From: a virus
DNA: 64,000 bases
Direction: 5' to 3' (one strand)
IMG/VR virus record: IMGVR_UViG_3300025646_005482
Span: 96,331 to 160,330 of that record
Shown here: piece after piece, positions 27,225 to 35,500 of the stretch
Layout of the letters: each line of letters begins with the position of its first letter
How positions within the stretch are numbered: position 1 is the stretch's first letter
Notes under the pieces: generated by a model
The model's input: only the letters and a program-made list of their open reading frames with translations
Database searches by the model: none
Told to the model about the DNA's origin: nothing
Program-made: the position numbers and the translations under genes

Positions 27225-27491
27225 ATGGCTGATTATTGGGTATATTGTAAAACTGGCAATACAACCAGATACGATAGAATAGCATTCAACATGGGTCATG
27301 AGATGACACCAGATCAAAAAGCTGACATAGAGGCTTCGACTGGTTTAACTCTTGACGATCCAATATTTTTTCAAGTAGCAGATGATTTTGATTTAGCTAG
27401 TATAGAATTTGATGCTGACGGTAATTTGTATGCCGTATCAGCGGCTGAAGCTGCAGAAAGGGATTTGAACGGTTGGCCGGAGCCTGAATAA
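27225..27491 (+). CDS. Unrecognised acidic protein, 88 residues
   Basis: Acidic and short, with aromatic N-terminus (DYWVYCKTG), an MGHEMTPDQKADIEAST helix, and a beta hairpin (IEFDADGNLYAVSA) before an acidic helix and a WPEPE end. No family recognised. It has an RBS (ACGGAGAA) and a one-mismatch late promoter, and overlaps the next fibre gene by 1 nt. It might be a fibre chaperone or adaptor by position, but nothing in the sequence shows this. Confidence 0.65.
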   Translation: MADYWVYCKTGNTTRYDRIAFNMGHEMTPDQKADIEASTGLTLDDPIFFQVADDFDLASIEFDADGNLYAVSAAEAAERDLNGWPEPE

Positions 27492-29059
27492 TGCCATTTC
27501 TTGGTAGGGCGCCAGTAAGAGCTATCACTGATCTTAGTATCGATGGTTCAACAATACAAAACGCAACGATCGCAAACTCAACGATCACCGCGGGTACAAT
27601 CACGTCTGCAACAATTGATACTGCGACCTTATCAAATACTGCCGTTTCATTAGAAAACGGAACGATTACTAATTGCGATATTTCAGGTGGTACCATCAAT
27701 GCTACTGCTATATCGTCTGGAACAATTACTGATACAGATATTCAAGCTGGCACAGTAAATGCTACCGCTGTAACTTCTACTAGTTTCACTGATATTACTA
27801 TTTCTGGTGGCACAATATCTACCGCATCAATTACATCGGGCACTATCGCTGATGCAGCTATCAGTAATACAAGTATAGAAACTGGTACTATCAACGCTGC
27901 TAGCATTTCAGCTGGTTCGATTAGCGGAACAGATATAGAAGGTGGTACTATCAATGCCACTGCTATTTCAGCTGGTTCTATTAGCGGAGCAGATATCGAA
28001 GGTGGTACAGTAAATGCGACAGCAGTAACTTCAACTAGTTTCTCTGATATTACTATTTCAAGTAGTACTATTAGTTCTACGGCGATCAGTACTGGTTCGA
28101 TATCTGCTGCTAGTATTTCTGCCGGCACGATCGCTGATGCTAGCATAAGCAATACTACTATCACCACTGGTTCTATTACCAGTACGTCTATTACCAGTGC
28201 GGATATCGAAACTAGCACAATAAATGCATCATCGATCTCTGCTGGTACTATTGCTGGTGCTGATATTGATAGCGGTACTATCTCGTCGACGACTATTGAT
28301 ACAGCTACTATATCAAATACTTCTTTGAATCTTACTGGTGGCACTCTTACTGGTGTCGATATCGAAGCTGGTACCATCAATGCAACAACAATTACAGATG
28401 CTTCAATTTCTAATACAACTATAGAGACAGGCACGATCAATGCTGCTAGTATTTCGGCTGGTTCGATATCTGGCGCCGATATTTCTGGTGGTACTATCAC
28501 GTCATCTACAATTGAAAGTGGTACTGTGAACGCGGCTGCAGTGACGTCGACAACATTTACGGATATCGATATCACCGGTGGTACTATCAGCACAGCATCA
28601 ATCAGCGCTGGAACGATTGAAGATGCTAGCATAAGCAATACTACTATCACCACTGGTTCTATTACAAGTACATCCATCAGCTCTGGTACGATTACAAATG
28701 CTGACATTAGTGGTGGTTCTATCACTCACTCTTCGTTCATCGAAAAGAAAGTTGCGGCGACTTCAGGAACCGGCACGAAGACATACAGTCTCAACGATGG
28801 TTCTTCGTTCGAGCACACAGGATCAGGAGCATTTACTGCAAACTTTACGAATGTGCCCGGAACACATACCACTTCTTGGACATTGGAAGTCAACAATGGT
28901 GGAACAGCACACACGATTACATGGCAAGTTGCTGGAGCTGATGCGGTCAATTGGTCAGAAGGTATCATACCTCCACCATCTACAGGCACAGACATCTATA
29001 GCTTTATCTCTGTAGCAGGTACAGTTTATGGATCACTCGCAATAAGGAACGGTAGCTAA
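27491..29059 (+). CDS. Pentapeptide-like beta-helix tail fibre
   Basis: 522 residues. From about residue 14 to 410 the sequence follows a five-residue period with Ile (sometimes Val, Leu or Phe) at the central position: GTIAD AAISN TSIET GTINA ASISA. That is the spacing of pentapeptide-repeat right-handed quadrilateral beta-helices, with Ile in place of the usual Leu and almost only Ser, Thr, Ala, Gly, Asp around it. About 75-80 pentads would make about 19 coils. The C-terminal about 105 residues are the cap shared with two other fibres. So this looks like a rod of different build carrying the same tip. It starts 1 nt before the previous stop ends. Confidence 0.8.
   Translation: MPFLGRAPVRAITDLSIDGSTIQNATIANSTITAGTITSATIDTATLSNTAVSLENGTITNCDISGGTINATAISSGTITDTDIQAGTVNATAVTSTSFTDITISGGTISTASITSGTIADAAISNTSIETGTINAASISAGSISGTDIEGGTINATAISAGSISGADIEGGTVNATAVTSTSFSDITISSSTISSTAISTGSISAASISAGTIADASISNTTITTGSITSTSITSADIETSTINASSISAGTIAGADIDSGTISSTTIDTATISNTSLNLTGGTLTGVDIEAGTINATTITDASISNTTIETGTINAASISAGSISGADISGGTITSSTIESGTVNAAAVTSTTFTDIDITGGTISTASISAGTIEDASISNTTITTGSITSTSISSGTITNADISGGSITHSSFIEKKVAATSGTGTKTYSLNDGSSFEHTGSGAFTANFTNVPGTHTTSWTLEVNNGGTAHTITWQVAGADAVNWSEGIIPPPSTGTDIYSFISVAGTVYGSLAIRNGS
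27530..28738 (+). repeat. Pentapeptide-periodic coding repeat
   Basis: 15-nt periodic coding array (five-residue period with Ile at the centre). Larger blocks such as INATAISAGSISGADIEGGT recur several times, indicating segmental duplication. Confidence 0.8.
28739..29056 (+). repeat. Fibre C-terminal cap, copy 3
   Basis: Encodes SGTGTKTYSLNDGSSFEHTG, PGTHTTSWT, VNWSEGIIPP and TGTDIYSF, ending YGSLAIRNGS. It has a short insertion (TAHTITWQVAGAD) relative to copies 1 and 2. Confidence 0.8.
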
Positions 29060-31839
29060 TGCCATTTATAGGTAAGGAAAATTTAGCTGGTCAATATGCA
29101 CTATTAGATAGTATCACTACTGATGGTAGTGTTTCATATAGCCTGCTGCGCGACGGAGTAGCGTTCGTACCATACTCTGAGCGAAATATGATCGTGTCTG
29201 TAAACGGTGTCACACAGGCCCCAGTCGCTGCGTATACGATTAGTGGATCAACAATTACATTTGCCGAAGCATTGACATCGAGCGATGTAATTGATTATAT
29301 TCTTATTTTAGGTGATGTATTTGATATTGGTCGACCTTCAGATGACTCAGTTGATACAGCATCAATAAAAGATGGTGCCGTTACGAATGCAAAAATAGAT
29401 ACAATGGCGGCAACAAAACTCACCGGTACTATAGCAAATGCAAGATTGCCAGATGATATTACAATCGGTGGTAATTTAGTTGTCAGTGGTAACCTACAAA
29501 TTGATGGAACAACCACTACAATTAATTCTACTACTCTTACTGTTGACGACAAAAATATTGTTCTTGCTAGTGGAGCTGAAAATGCGGCAGCTGCCGATGG
29601 TGCAGGTATTACTGTTGATGGTGCAAGTGCAACTCTAACTTATAATTCTAGTCCTGATGCATGGTCGTTTAATAAAAATGTGGGTATTGGTACTACGAGT
29701 CCTGATGGAAAGCTCAATGTATTTTCTGCAAGCGCAGGAAGCGTTAGTGCGGATGCCGACGCGGATGAACTTGTTTTAGAAAACAGTGGTAATGTAGGCC
29801 TTAGTTTGTTAACTGCTGGTACGGGCGAGAGTGGCATTTATTTTGGTAATCCAGGCACTAATGGGCAAAAGGATTTTTACTTAAAGTTTTACCACGAATT
29901 ACATGCAACAACAGCAAACCGTAGAGCCTTTACGTTTAATACGGCTTCTACAGAGCGCATGCGTATCGATGCGTCGGGTAATGTTGGAATTGGCACAAAC
30001 AATCCTGCTTATAATTTAGATGTAAGCAAAGGCTCTGCGGGTACAGCCGCTAGGTTTACAGCAAGCACTGATAACGGCCGAGGATTGTCATTTACTTCTT
30101 CTGATAATGGCATTTATCTTGGTGCTATTTGGACACGAGACGTAGCTTCTGCAGCCGGTGTTCATGCTTGGTCTATAAATTCATCTGAAAAAATGCGTAT
30201 TAATAGCGCTGGTGAGTTAAACATCAACGGAACTGGCGCTAATCTTTTAACGGGTAGTGGCAGAGGTGTTCTTTCTATAGATGGTACATCAGACAGCGGT
30301 ATGGAGTTTAAAGCCGCAGGTACAACTTATGGTTATCTTTACACGTCCTCTGGCGAGTATAGACTAGCCGCTTACACAGCAATTCCTCTTACGTTTTTTA
30401 CAAGCAACGCAGAGCGCATGCGTGTCGATAGCTCTGGTCGCTTGCTAGTTGGTAAAACATCGTCAAGCATTACAACTGCTGGAAGTGAAGTGACAAGCGG
30501 ATCAATACTACAATCTGCGTCTAGCACTTCAACAAACCTTGCTACTAACAATGGGGCAGTAATAAACCTGTGTAATATATCAGCTACAGACGGCAACTTT
30601 TCAAACATAGGTGGGTACAACAGTAATGGCTTAGTTGTATCTCAAATGAACTTTATCAATCTAAGTCACTCAAGCAGAACAGGGGCTATTACTTTCTCTA
30701 CGCATAGCGGCTCTGCTCTAAATGAAGCCATGCGTATCGATAGCTCTGGTAACGTAGGTTTTGGACTTACGGCTCCTGGCGCAAGATTAGACATACAAAC
30801 TCCTAGTTATGCCACTAGCACAACTGATGGTATGATTAAGTTTAATGATTCTGTAAATGGACAACACACTGCTATTCAGTCGTATCATGTTGGAGGTCAA
30901 GGCGCTGATATTCATATAGGTACTAATGGCTATGTTAATACTTCGGGCAGTTTTTCTCGATGGTCTGCAAGCTATGCAGGTGCCATTGCTTCTTTCTATA
31001 GACAAGGCGTTATTGCTTTTAATACAAATAGTAGTTCTGGTGCTGTTGCAGAAAGAATGCGTATCGATCCGTCGGGTAATGTCGGTATTGGTACTTCTCC
31101 AACTTATAGATTGGATGTGTCGGGCGCAATTAGGGCGACAAATACCAGCGGTTCAACCATTATTGCTAACAGAACTTCCAATCCAGGTTCATTAGAACTT
31201 CAATATGATGGAACCCAAACTGCGCAGTTTTCAGCGTTATCTGGCGGTGGAGTTGCCACCTATGTAGGTTCTACTCCAACAGAAGCCATGCGTATTGATA
31301 GCTCTGGTAACTTGCTGGTTGCTACTACTGATAATGCTAGCGCAACTGGTACAGTTTCTGGTATTAGGCTTCTTGCCAACGGCATATTTACTGCGGCAAC
31401 GTCATCTGACTCCATGTACATATCTAGAAGAACAACTACTGGTGCTATCATTCAATTTAGGTACAACACAACTAATGTTGGAACTATTAGCACAAACGGC
31501 TCAACAACATCTTACAACACCTCATCAGACTACCGCCTCAAAGAAAACGTAGTAAGTCTAGACAACGCTACAGACCGTCTTAGGCAAATCCCTGTCCATC
31601 GCTTTAATTTTATTGCAGACCCTGACACAACTGTAGACGGATTTGTTGCGCACGAAGTTGCTGATGTAGTCCCTGAAGCTATTGTCGGAACTAAGGACGA
31701 AGTAGACGACGAAGGCAACCCCGTTTATCAAGGTATAGATCAGAGCAAGCTAGTGCCTCTACTGACTGCGGCACTGCAAGAAGCCCTTACTAAGATTGAA
31801 TCACTAGAGACTAGACTCGCTGCACTGGAGGCTAACTAA
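29059..31839 (+). CDS. Tail fibre with C-terminal S74 self-cleaving chaperone
   Basis: 926 residues. N-terminal ADSITTDGSVSYSLL-like and SVNGVTQAPVAAYTISGSTITF segments are the baseplate-proximal fibre domain of many marine phages. Next come GNLQIDGTTTTINSTTLTVDD and repeated ERMRIDSSGNVGIGT modules of the shaft. The C-terminal about 105 residues are a Peptidase_S74 intramolecular chaperone: SDYRLKENV with Ser823 and Lys828 placed as the known catalytic Ser/Lys dyad. It is followed by HRFNF, GFVAHEVADVVPEAI, a LVPLLTAALQEAL helix and a terminal coiled coil. In this family the chaperone trimerises the fibre and then cuts itself off before the Ser. The mature fibre would be about 822 residues. 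Confidence 0.85.
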   Translation: MPFIGKENLAGQYALLDSITTDGSVSYSLLRDGVAFVPYSERNMIVSVNGVTQAPVAAYTISGSTITFAEALTSSDVIDYILILGDVFDIGRPSDDSVDTASIKDGAVTNAKIDTMAATKLTGTIANARLPDDITIGGNLVVSGNLQIDGTTTTINSTTLTVDDKNIVLASGAENAAAADGAGITVDGASATLTYNSSPDAWSFNKNVGIGTTSPDGKLNVFSASAGSVSADADADELVLENSGNVGLSLLTAGTGESGIYFGNPGTNGQKDFYLKFYHELHATTANRRAFTFNTASTERMRIDASGNVGIGTNNPAYNLDVSKGSAGTAARFTASTDNGRGLSFTSSDNGIYLGAIWTRDVASAAGVHAWSINSSEKMRINSAGELNINGTGANLLTGSGRGVLSIDGTSDSGMEFKAAGTTYGYLYTSSGEYRLAAYTAIPLTFFTSNAERMRVDSSGRLLVGKTSSSITTAGSEVTSGSILQSASSTSTNLATNNGAVINLCNISATDGNFSNIGGYNSNGLVVSQMNFINLSHSSRTGAITFSTHSGSALNEAMRIDSSGNVGFGLTAPGARLDIQTPSYATSTTDGMIKFNDSVNGQHTAIQSYHVGGQGADIHIGTNGYVNTSGSFSRWSASYAGAIASFYRQGVIAFNTNSSSGAVAERMRIDPSGNVGIGTSPTYRLDVSGAIRATNTSGSTIIANRTSNPGSLELQYDGTQTAQFSALSGGGVATYVGSTPTEAMRIDSSGNLLVATTDNASATGTVSGIRLLANGIFTAATSSDSMYISRRTTTGAIIQFRYNTTNVGTISTNGSTTSYNTSSDYRLKENVVSLDNATDRLRQIPVHRFNFIADPDTTVDGFVAHEVADVVPEAIVGTKDEVDDEGNPVYQGIDQSKLVPLLTAALQEALTKIESLETRLAALEAN

Positions 31840-31857
31840 TGTCAAGCGCTGTAAATA

Positions 31858-31865
31858 CATAAATA
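31858..31865 (+). promoter_or_regulatory. Late promoter variant CATAAATA
   Basis: One-mismatch late promoter, 22 nt before the perfect copy at 31880. The pair may give two start points or be a single functional site. Confidence 0.35.
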
Positions 31866-31879
31866 AAAAAACTAGTTTG

Positions 31880-31887
31880 TATAAATA
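31880..31887 (+). promoter_or_regulatory. Late promoter TATAAATA
   Basis: Perfect match in the gap after the S74 fibre gene. It lies 21 nt before the 53-codon frame at 31901 and 136 nt before the ATG at 32016. Confidence 0.7.
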
Positions 31888-31900
31888 ATATGGTAACAAG

Positions 31901-32062
31901 ATGAAACAAACAGGCTTATCTGGAACAATAGAGATTAAAAAGGCCGACGGGTCTGTAATCAAACTAAATTTGAAATCAATAGATAATTCTAAAGAAACCT
32001 TAGGAGAAAACAAAAATGGCGACACTCGAACACCCGACAAACATTCGGAACCTGATCGCTGA
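31901..32062 (+). CDS. Possible small protein, 53 residues
   Basis: An ATG at 31901 opens a 53-codon frame (MKQTGLSGTIEIKKADGSVI...) ending at 32062, overlapping the next gene by 47 nt in another frame. The first 37 residues have a plausible strand pattern (GTIEIKKADGSVIKLNL). The part beyond, in the overlap, is Asp/Lys/Pro-rich and may be noise. There is no good Shine-Dalgarno. Alternatively the stretch is a 5' leader of the 133-residue gene. Confidence 0.35.
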   Translation: MKQTGLSGTIEIKKADGSVIKLNLKSIDNSKETLGENKNGDTRTPDKHSEPDR

Positions 32063-32417
32063 CACCGTCGTAGATCAAATCGATGCAGGCAGCAGTAACG
32101 GCAAGCTGTACTTCTATGATACTAATGGCGGTGCTAGTGCAGGTGGTACGGTTCTAGCAACTCTTCCTCTGAGCGATCCTGCCTTTGGACCTGCTGCTTC
32201 AGGAACTGCAACGGCTAACACTATTACTTCTAACACGAATACTGGTGCTGGCACCGTACGTTGGTTTGAAGTTGTAGATTCAAACGATAACGTGATCTTT
32301 GAAGGTGATGTAAGTTCAGACGACGACGCTAACGGATCTATTCAGTTGTCATCTACCAATCTGGGTACTGGTGATACTGTCTCCGTAAGCGCGCTCTCTT
32401 ATACAGCTCCGGCTTAA
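32016..32417 (+). CDS. Small virion-type protein, 133 residues
   Basis: The pattern NLIADTVVDQIDAGSSNGKLYFYD, then TVLATLPLSDPAFG, then WFEVVDSNDNVIFEGDV and a TVSVSALSYTAP end is typical of a common family of short phage virion-associated proteins (VDxIDxGSxNGxLxIYxG type). Their exact role is unknown, possibly decoration. Strong RBS (TTAGGAGAAAAC). It is followed by a strong terminator, so it ends the fibre transcription unit. Confidence 0.7.
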   Translation: MATLEHPTNIRNLIADTVVDQIDAGSSNGKLYFYDTNGGASAGGTVLATLPLSDPAFGPAASGTATANTITSNTNTGAGTVRWFEVVDSNDNVIFEGDVSSDDDANGSIQLSSTNLGTGDTVSVSALSYTAPA

Positions 32418-32432
32418 TATTTAATGAAAATG

Positions 32433-32457
32433 GGTAACGTTGTCTTTGACCGTTACC
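32433..32457 (+). terminator. Hairpin after the 133-residue gene (weak)
   Basis: Perfect 7-bp stem GGTAACG/CGTTACC with an 11-nt loop, 15 nt after the stop codon. There is no T-tract, so it may stabilise the transcript end or act with the terminator at 32486. Confidence 0.4.
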
Positions 32458-32485
32458 TCACTTTCGGCCAAAGACTAATCACATC

Positions 32486-32512
32486 AAAAGACCGGCTCGA
32501 CCGGTCTTTTTC
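32486..32512 (+). terminator. Intrinsic terminator
   Basis: 10-bp stem AAAAGACCGG/CCGGTCTTTT with loop CTCGA, running into a T-tract. It lies only 15 nt upstream of the start codon at 32527, with no TATAAATA between. Confidence 0.85.
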
Positions 32513-32526
32513 ATGCGTGGTGAAAT

Positions 32527-35500
32527 ATGGCTGATAGATTTTACGTAGTAGACGGATATGTCGAGCTCGGTTACGTAGAACGAGAGATCGACGTATCAGC
32601 AGCATTAGCTGCAGAAGCTTCTACACTCAGTGGTACAGCTGAGCGTAATATAGTTTCTACTTCTGGTTCACTTGTATCTAGTGGTTCTTCATTGGGTACT
32701 GGTGAACGCACGATCACTACGACAACCGCTCCTCTAGCATCTCAAAATTCCTCTGTTAGTGGTACTGCTGAAAGAGCAGTCACTGCATCAGGAACATTAG
32801 TATCTGAAAATGTAGCTGTCAGTGGTACAGTTGGAAGAGAAGTTGTAACTGTATCTGCCGCACTCACATCTACAAACTCTACAACAGGTACAGCCGAACG
32901 AGAAATTACGGGAACTGGTACTCTCACCGCCACTAATAGTGTTGTTGGAACAGGTGAGCGTGAGCTCACTGGTTCTGGTACACTGCCACAAAATAATGTT
33001 AGTGTAAGTGGTACAGCTAAACGTACTATTGTATCGACTTCAGCATCACTTACTAGTACAAACTCGTCTACTGGTACTGCTAAACGTGAAGTTACTACAG
33101 TCAATGGTAGTCTGACTACAACCGCATCAGTATCTGGTAGCGGCGAAAGACAAATTACAGGTAGCGGTACTTTAGTTTCCGACAACTCTGCACTTGGCAC
33201 CGGTGAACGTGAGATTACAACAACTACAGCTACACTGACAACATCAGCGAGTGTTAGTGGTACTGGTGAAAGAGAAGTTACTGGTACGGGTACTCTTACT
33301 AGCAATAACTCATCTGTAGGTACTGGCGAAAGAGAAATTACCTCGGTCAGCGCTTCGTTCAGTACGTCAGCATCTGTTAGCGGTATTGGTGAAAGAGAAG
33401 TTACAGGCTCAGGCACACTCACTGCAACTAACTCAAGTACGGGTGTTGGTGAGAGAGAAATAACTGGTTCTGGTACATTACCGCAAAATAATGTGAGTGT
33501 GAGTGGTACAGCAGAACGAACCGTAGTATCGACTTCAGCATCACTTATCAGCACAAACTCATCTGCTGGTACGGCTGAGCGTGAAGTTACTACGGTCAGC
33601 GGTAGTCTGACTACAACTGCCTCAGTGTCTGGAACTGGTGAGAGAGAAGTTACCGGTAGTGGTACTTTAGTTTCTAACAACTCAGCACTTGGTACCGGCG
33701 AGCGCGAAATTACTACGACTACAGCGTTGCTAACAACATCGGCTAGTGTCAGTGGTACTGGTGAAAGAGAAGTCACCGGTTCAGGTACTCTTACTACTAC
33801 TAATTCTATATCTGGTACAGCTGAGCGTGAGGTTACTGGTTCAGGTACTCTTGTAACTACTAACTCAAGTTTGGGCACAGGCGAGCGTGAGATTACAACA
33901 GCTAGTGCATCTCTTACAACAACAGCTTCCGTATCTGGTACTGGTCTCACCGCTAGAACCGCGTCTGGTATTCTTGTATCAAGTGATTCAACAGTTGTAG
34001 GTACTGCAGAACGAGAAATCACTACTGTATCTGCTGCGCTTACATCTACTAATTCATCTACAGGTACCGCTGAGCGTGAAGTTACTACAGTTAGTGCTAC
34101 TCTAACTACGTCTGCATCTATCAGCGGTACAGGTTTACGAACTGTTGTTTCAACATCAGGCGCACTGACATCAAACAACTCTGCACTGGGTACGGGTGAA
34201 CGAGAAATCACCACGACTACAGCGTTGCTAACAACATCGGCTAGTGTTAGTGGTACGGCAGAACGAGAAATTACAGGTACCGGCACACTTACGTCGACGA
34301 ACTCTTCGACGGGTGTTGCAGAACGTGAAGTTACTACTGTTAGTGCTACGCTAACAACTTCTGCATCTGCGAGTGGTACAGGTTTACGAACTGTTGTTTC
34401 GACATCTGCTGCTCTAACATCGAACAACTCTGCGTTGGGTACGGGTGAGCGTGAAATCACTGGCACTGGCACATTACCACAAAATACCGTAAGCGTTAGC
34501 GGTACGGGTGAACGTCAAGTCACTGGTACAGGTACGCTCACTAGTACTAACTCTAGTACAGGTGTTGGCGAAAGAGAAGTTACAACAGTAAATGCAGCTC
34601 TAACTACTTCAGCATCAGTAAGTGGTACTGCAGAGCGCACAGTTGTTTCGACGTCTGCTTCGCTAACATCTAATAATTCAGCACTTGGTACTGGTGAAAG
34701 AGAAATTACCACAACTACAGCGGCATTCACTACGAGTGCATCTGTTTCTGGTACAGGTGAAAGAGAAATTGTAACAGTCGATGCAACTCTTACAACTGAA
34801 GCAAGTGTAAGCGGCACAGGTGTAAGAGAGGTTACAGGCTCAGGTACATTAACATCTACTAATTCAAGTGTAGGTGTAGGTGAACGCGAAATAACATCTG
34901 TATCGGCTACACTACAAAGTGCAATCGCGAGTGTAAGTGGTACAGTAGAACGTGAAGTAACTGGTTCTGGTTCACTTAATTCTACTAATTCAAGTGTCGG
35001 TACTGGTGAACGTGAAATCACATTTGTCAGCGGAGTAACGTCAACTAATTCTTCTGCTTCAGGTACGGGTATTAGAACAGTTACTGGTGCTGGTGTTCTT
35101 ACTACTAGCTCATCAGTCGCGGGTACATTTGAAAGAGAGGTTACCGGTGCTGGTACTCTTGTATCTGGTTCTTCGGCGCTCGGAACTGGTGAGCGTGAGA
35201 TCACGACGACAACAGCACAACTGACTACAACAAATAGTGTATCAGGAACTGGTGAGAGAAGTGTAGTATTTGTCAGTGGTGTAACAGTCGATAACGGCAG
35301 TGTCAGTGGCTCTGGTATCAGAACTGTAGTTGCTAGCGGCGCGCTAAATGCTACTAACTCTTCGACTGGTACAGGTGAAAGAGAAATCACTACAACTGAT
35401 GCAACTCTTGTCACTTCTGCATCTGTTTCCGGTGTAGCTGAACGCGAGGTTACTGGTTCTGGTACATCGATTGCCAACAACGCTTCCGTTTCTGGTACAG

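Noticed and set aside
27742-28725. A 327-codon minus-strand frame opposite the pentapeptide-like fibre.
   Set aside because: It mirrors the plus-strand repeat and has no start signal; the whole window is otherwise transcribed on the plus strand.
32742-34472. A 576-codon open frame on the minus strand (and a 445-codon one at 34515-35852).
   Set aside because: They are antisense shadows of the Ser/Thr repeat gene. The repeat period and codon bias keep the opposite frame open; the predicted proteins are low-complexity Val/Pro/Ser strings with no ribosome binding site.
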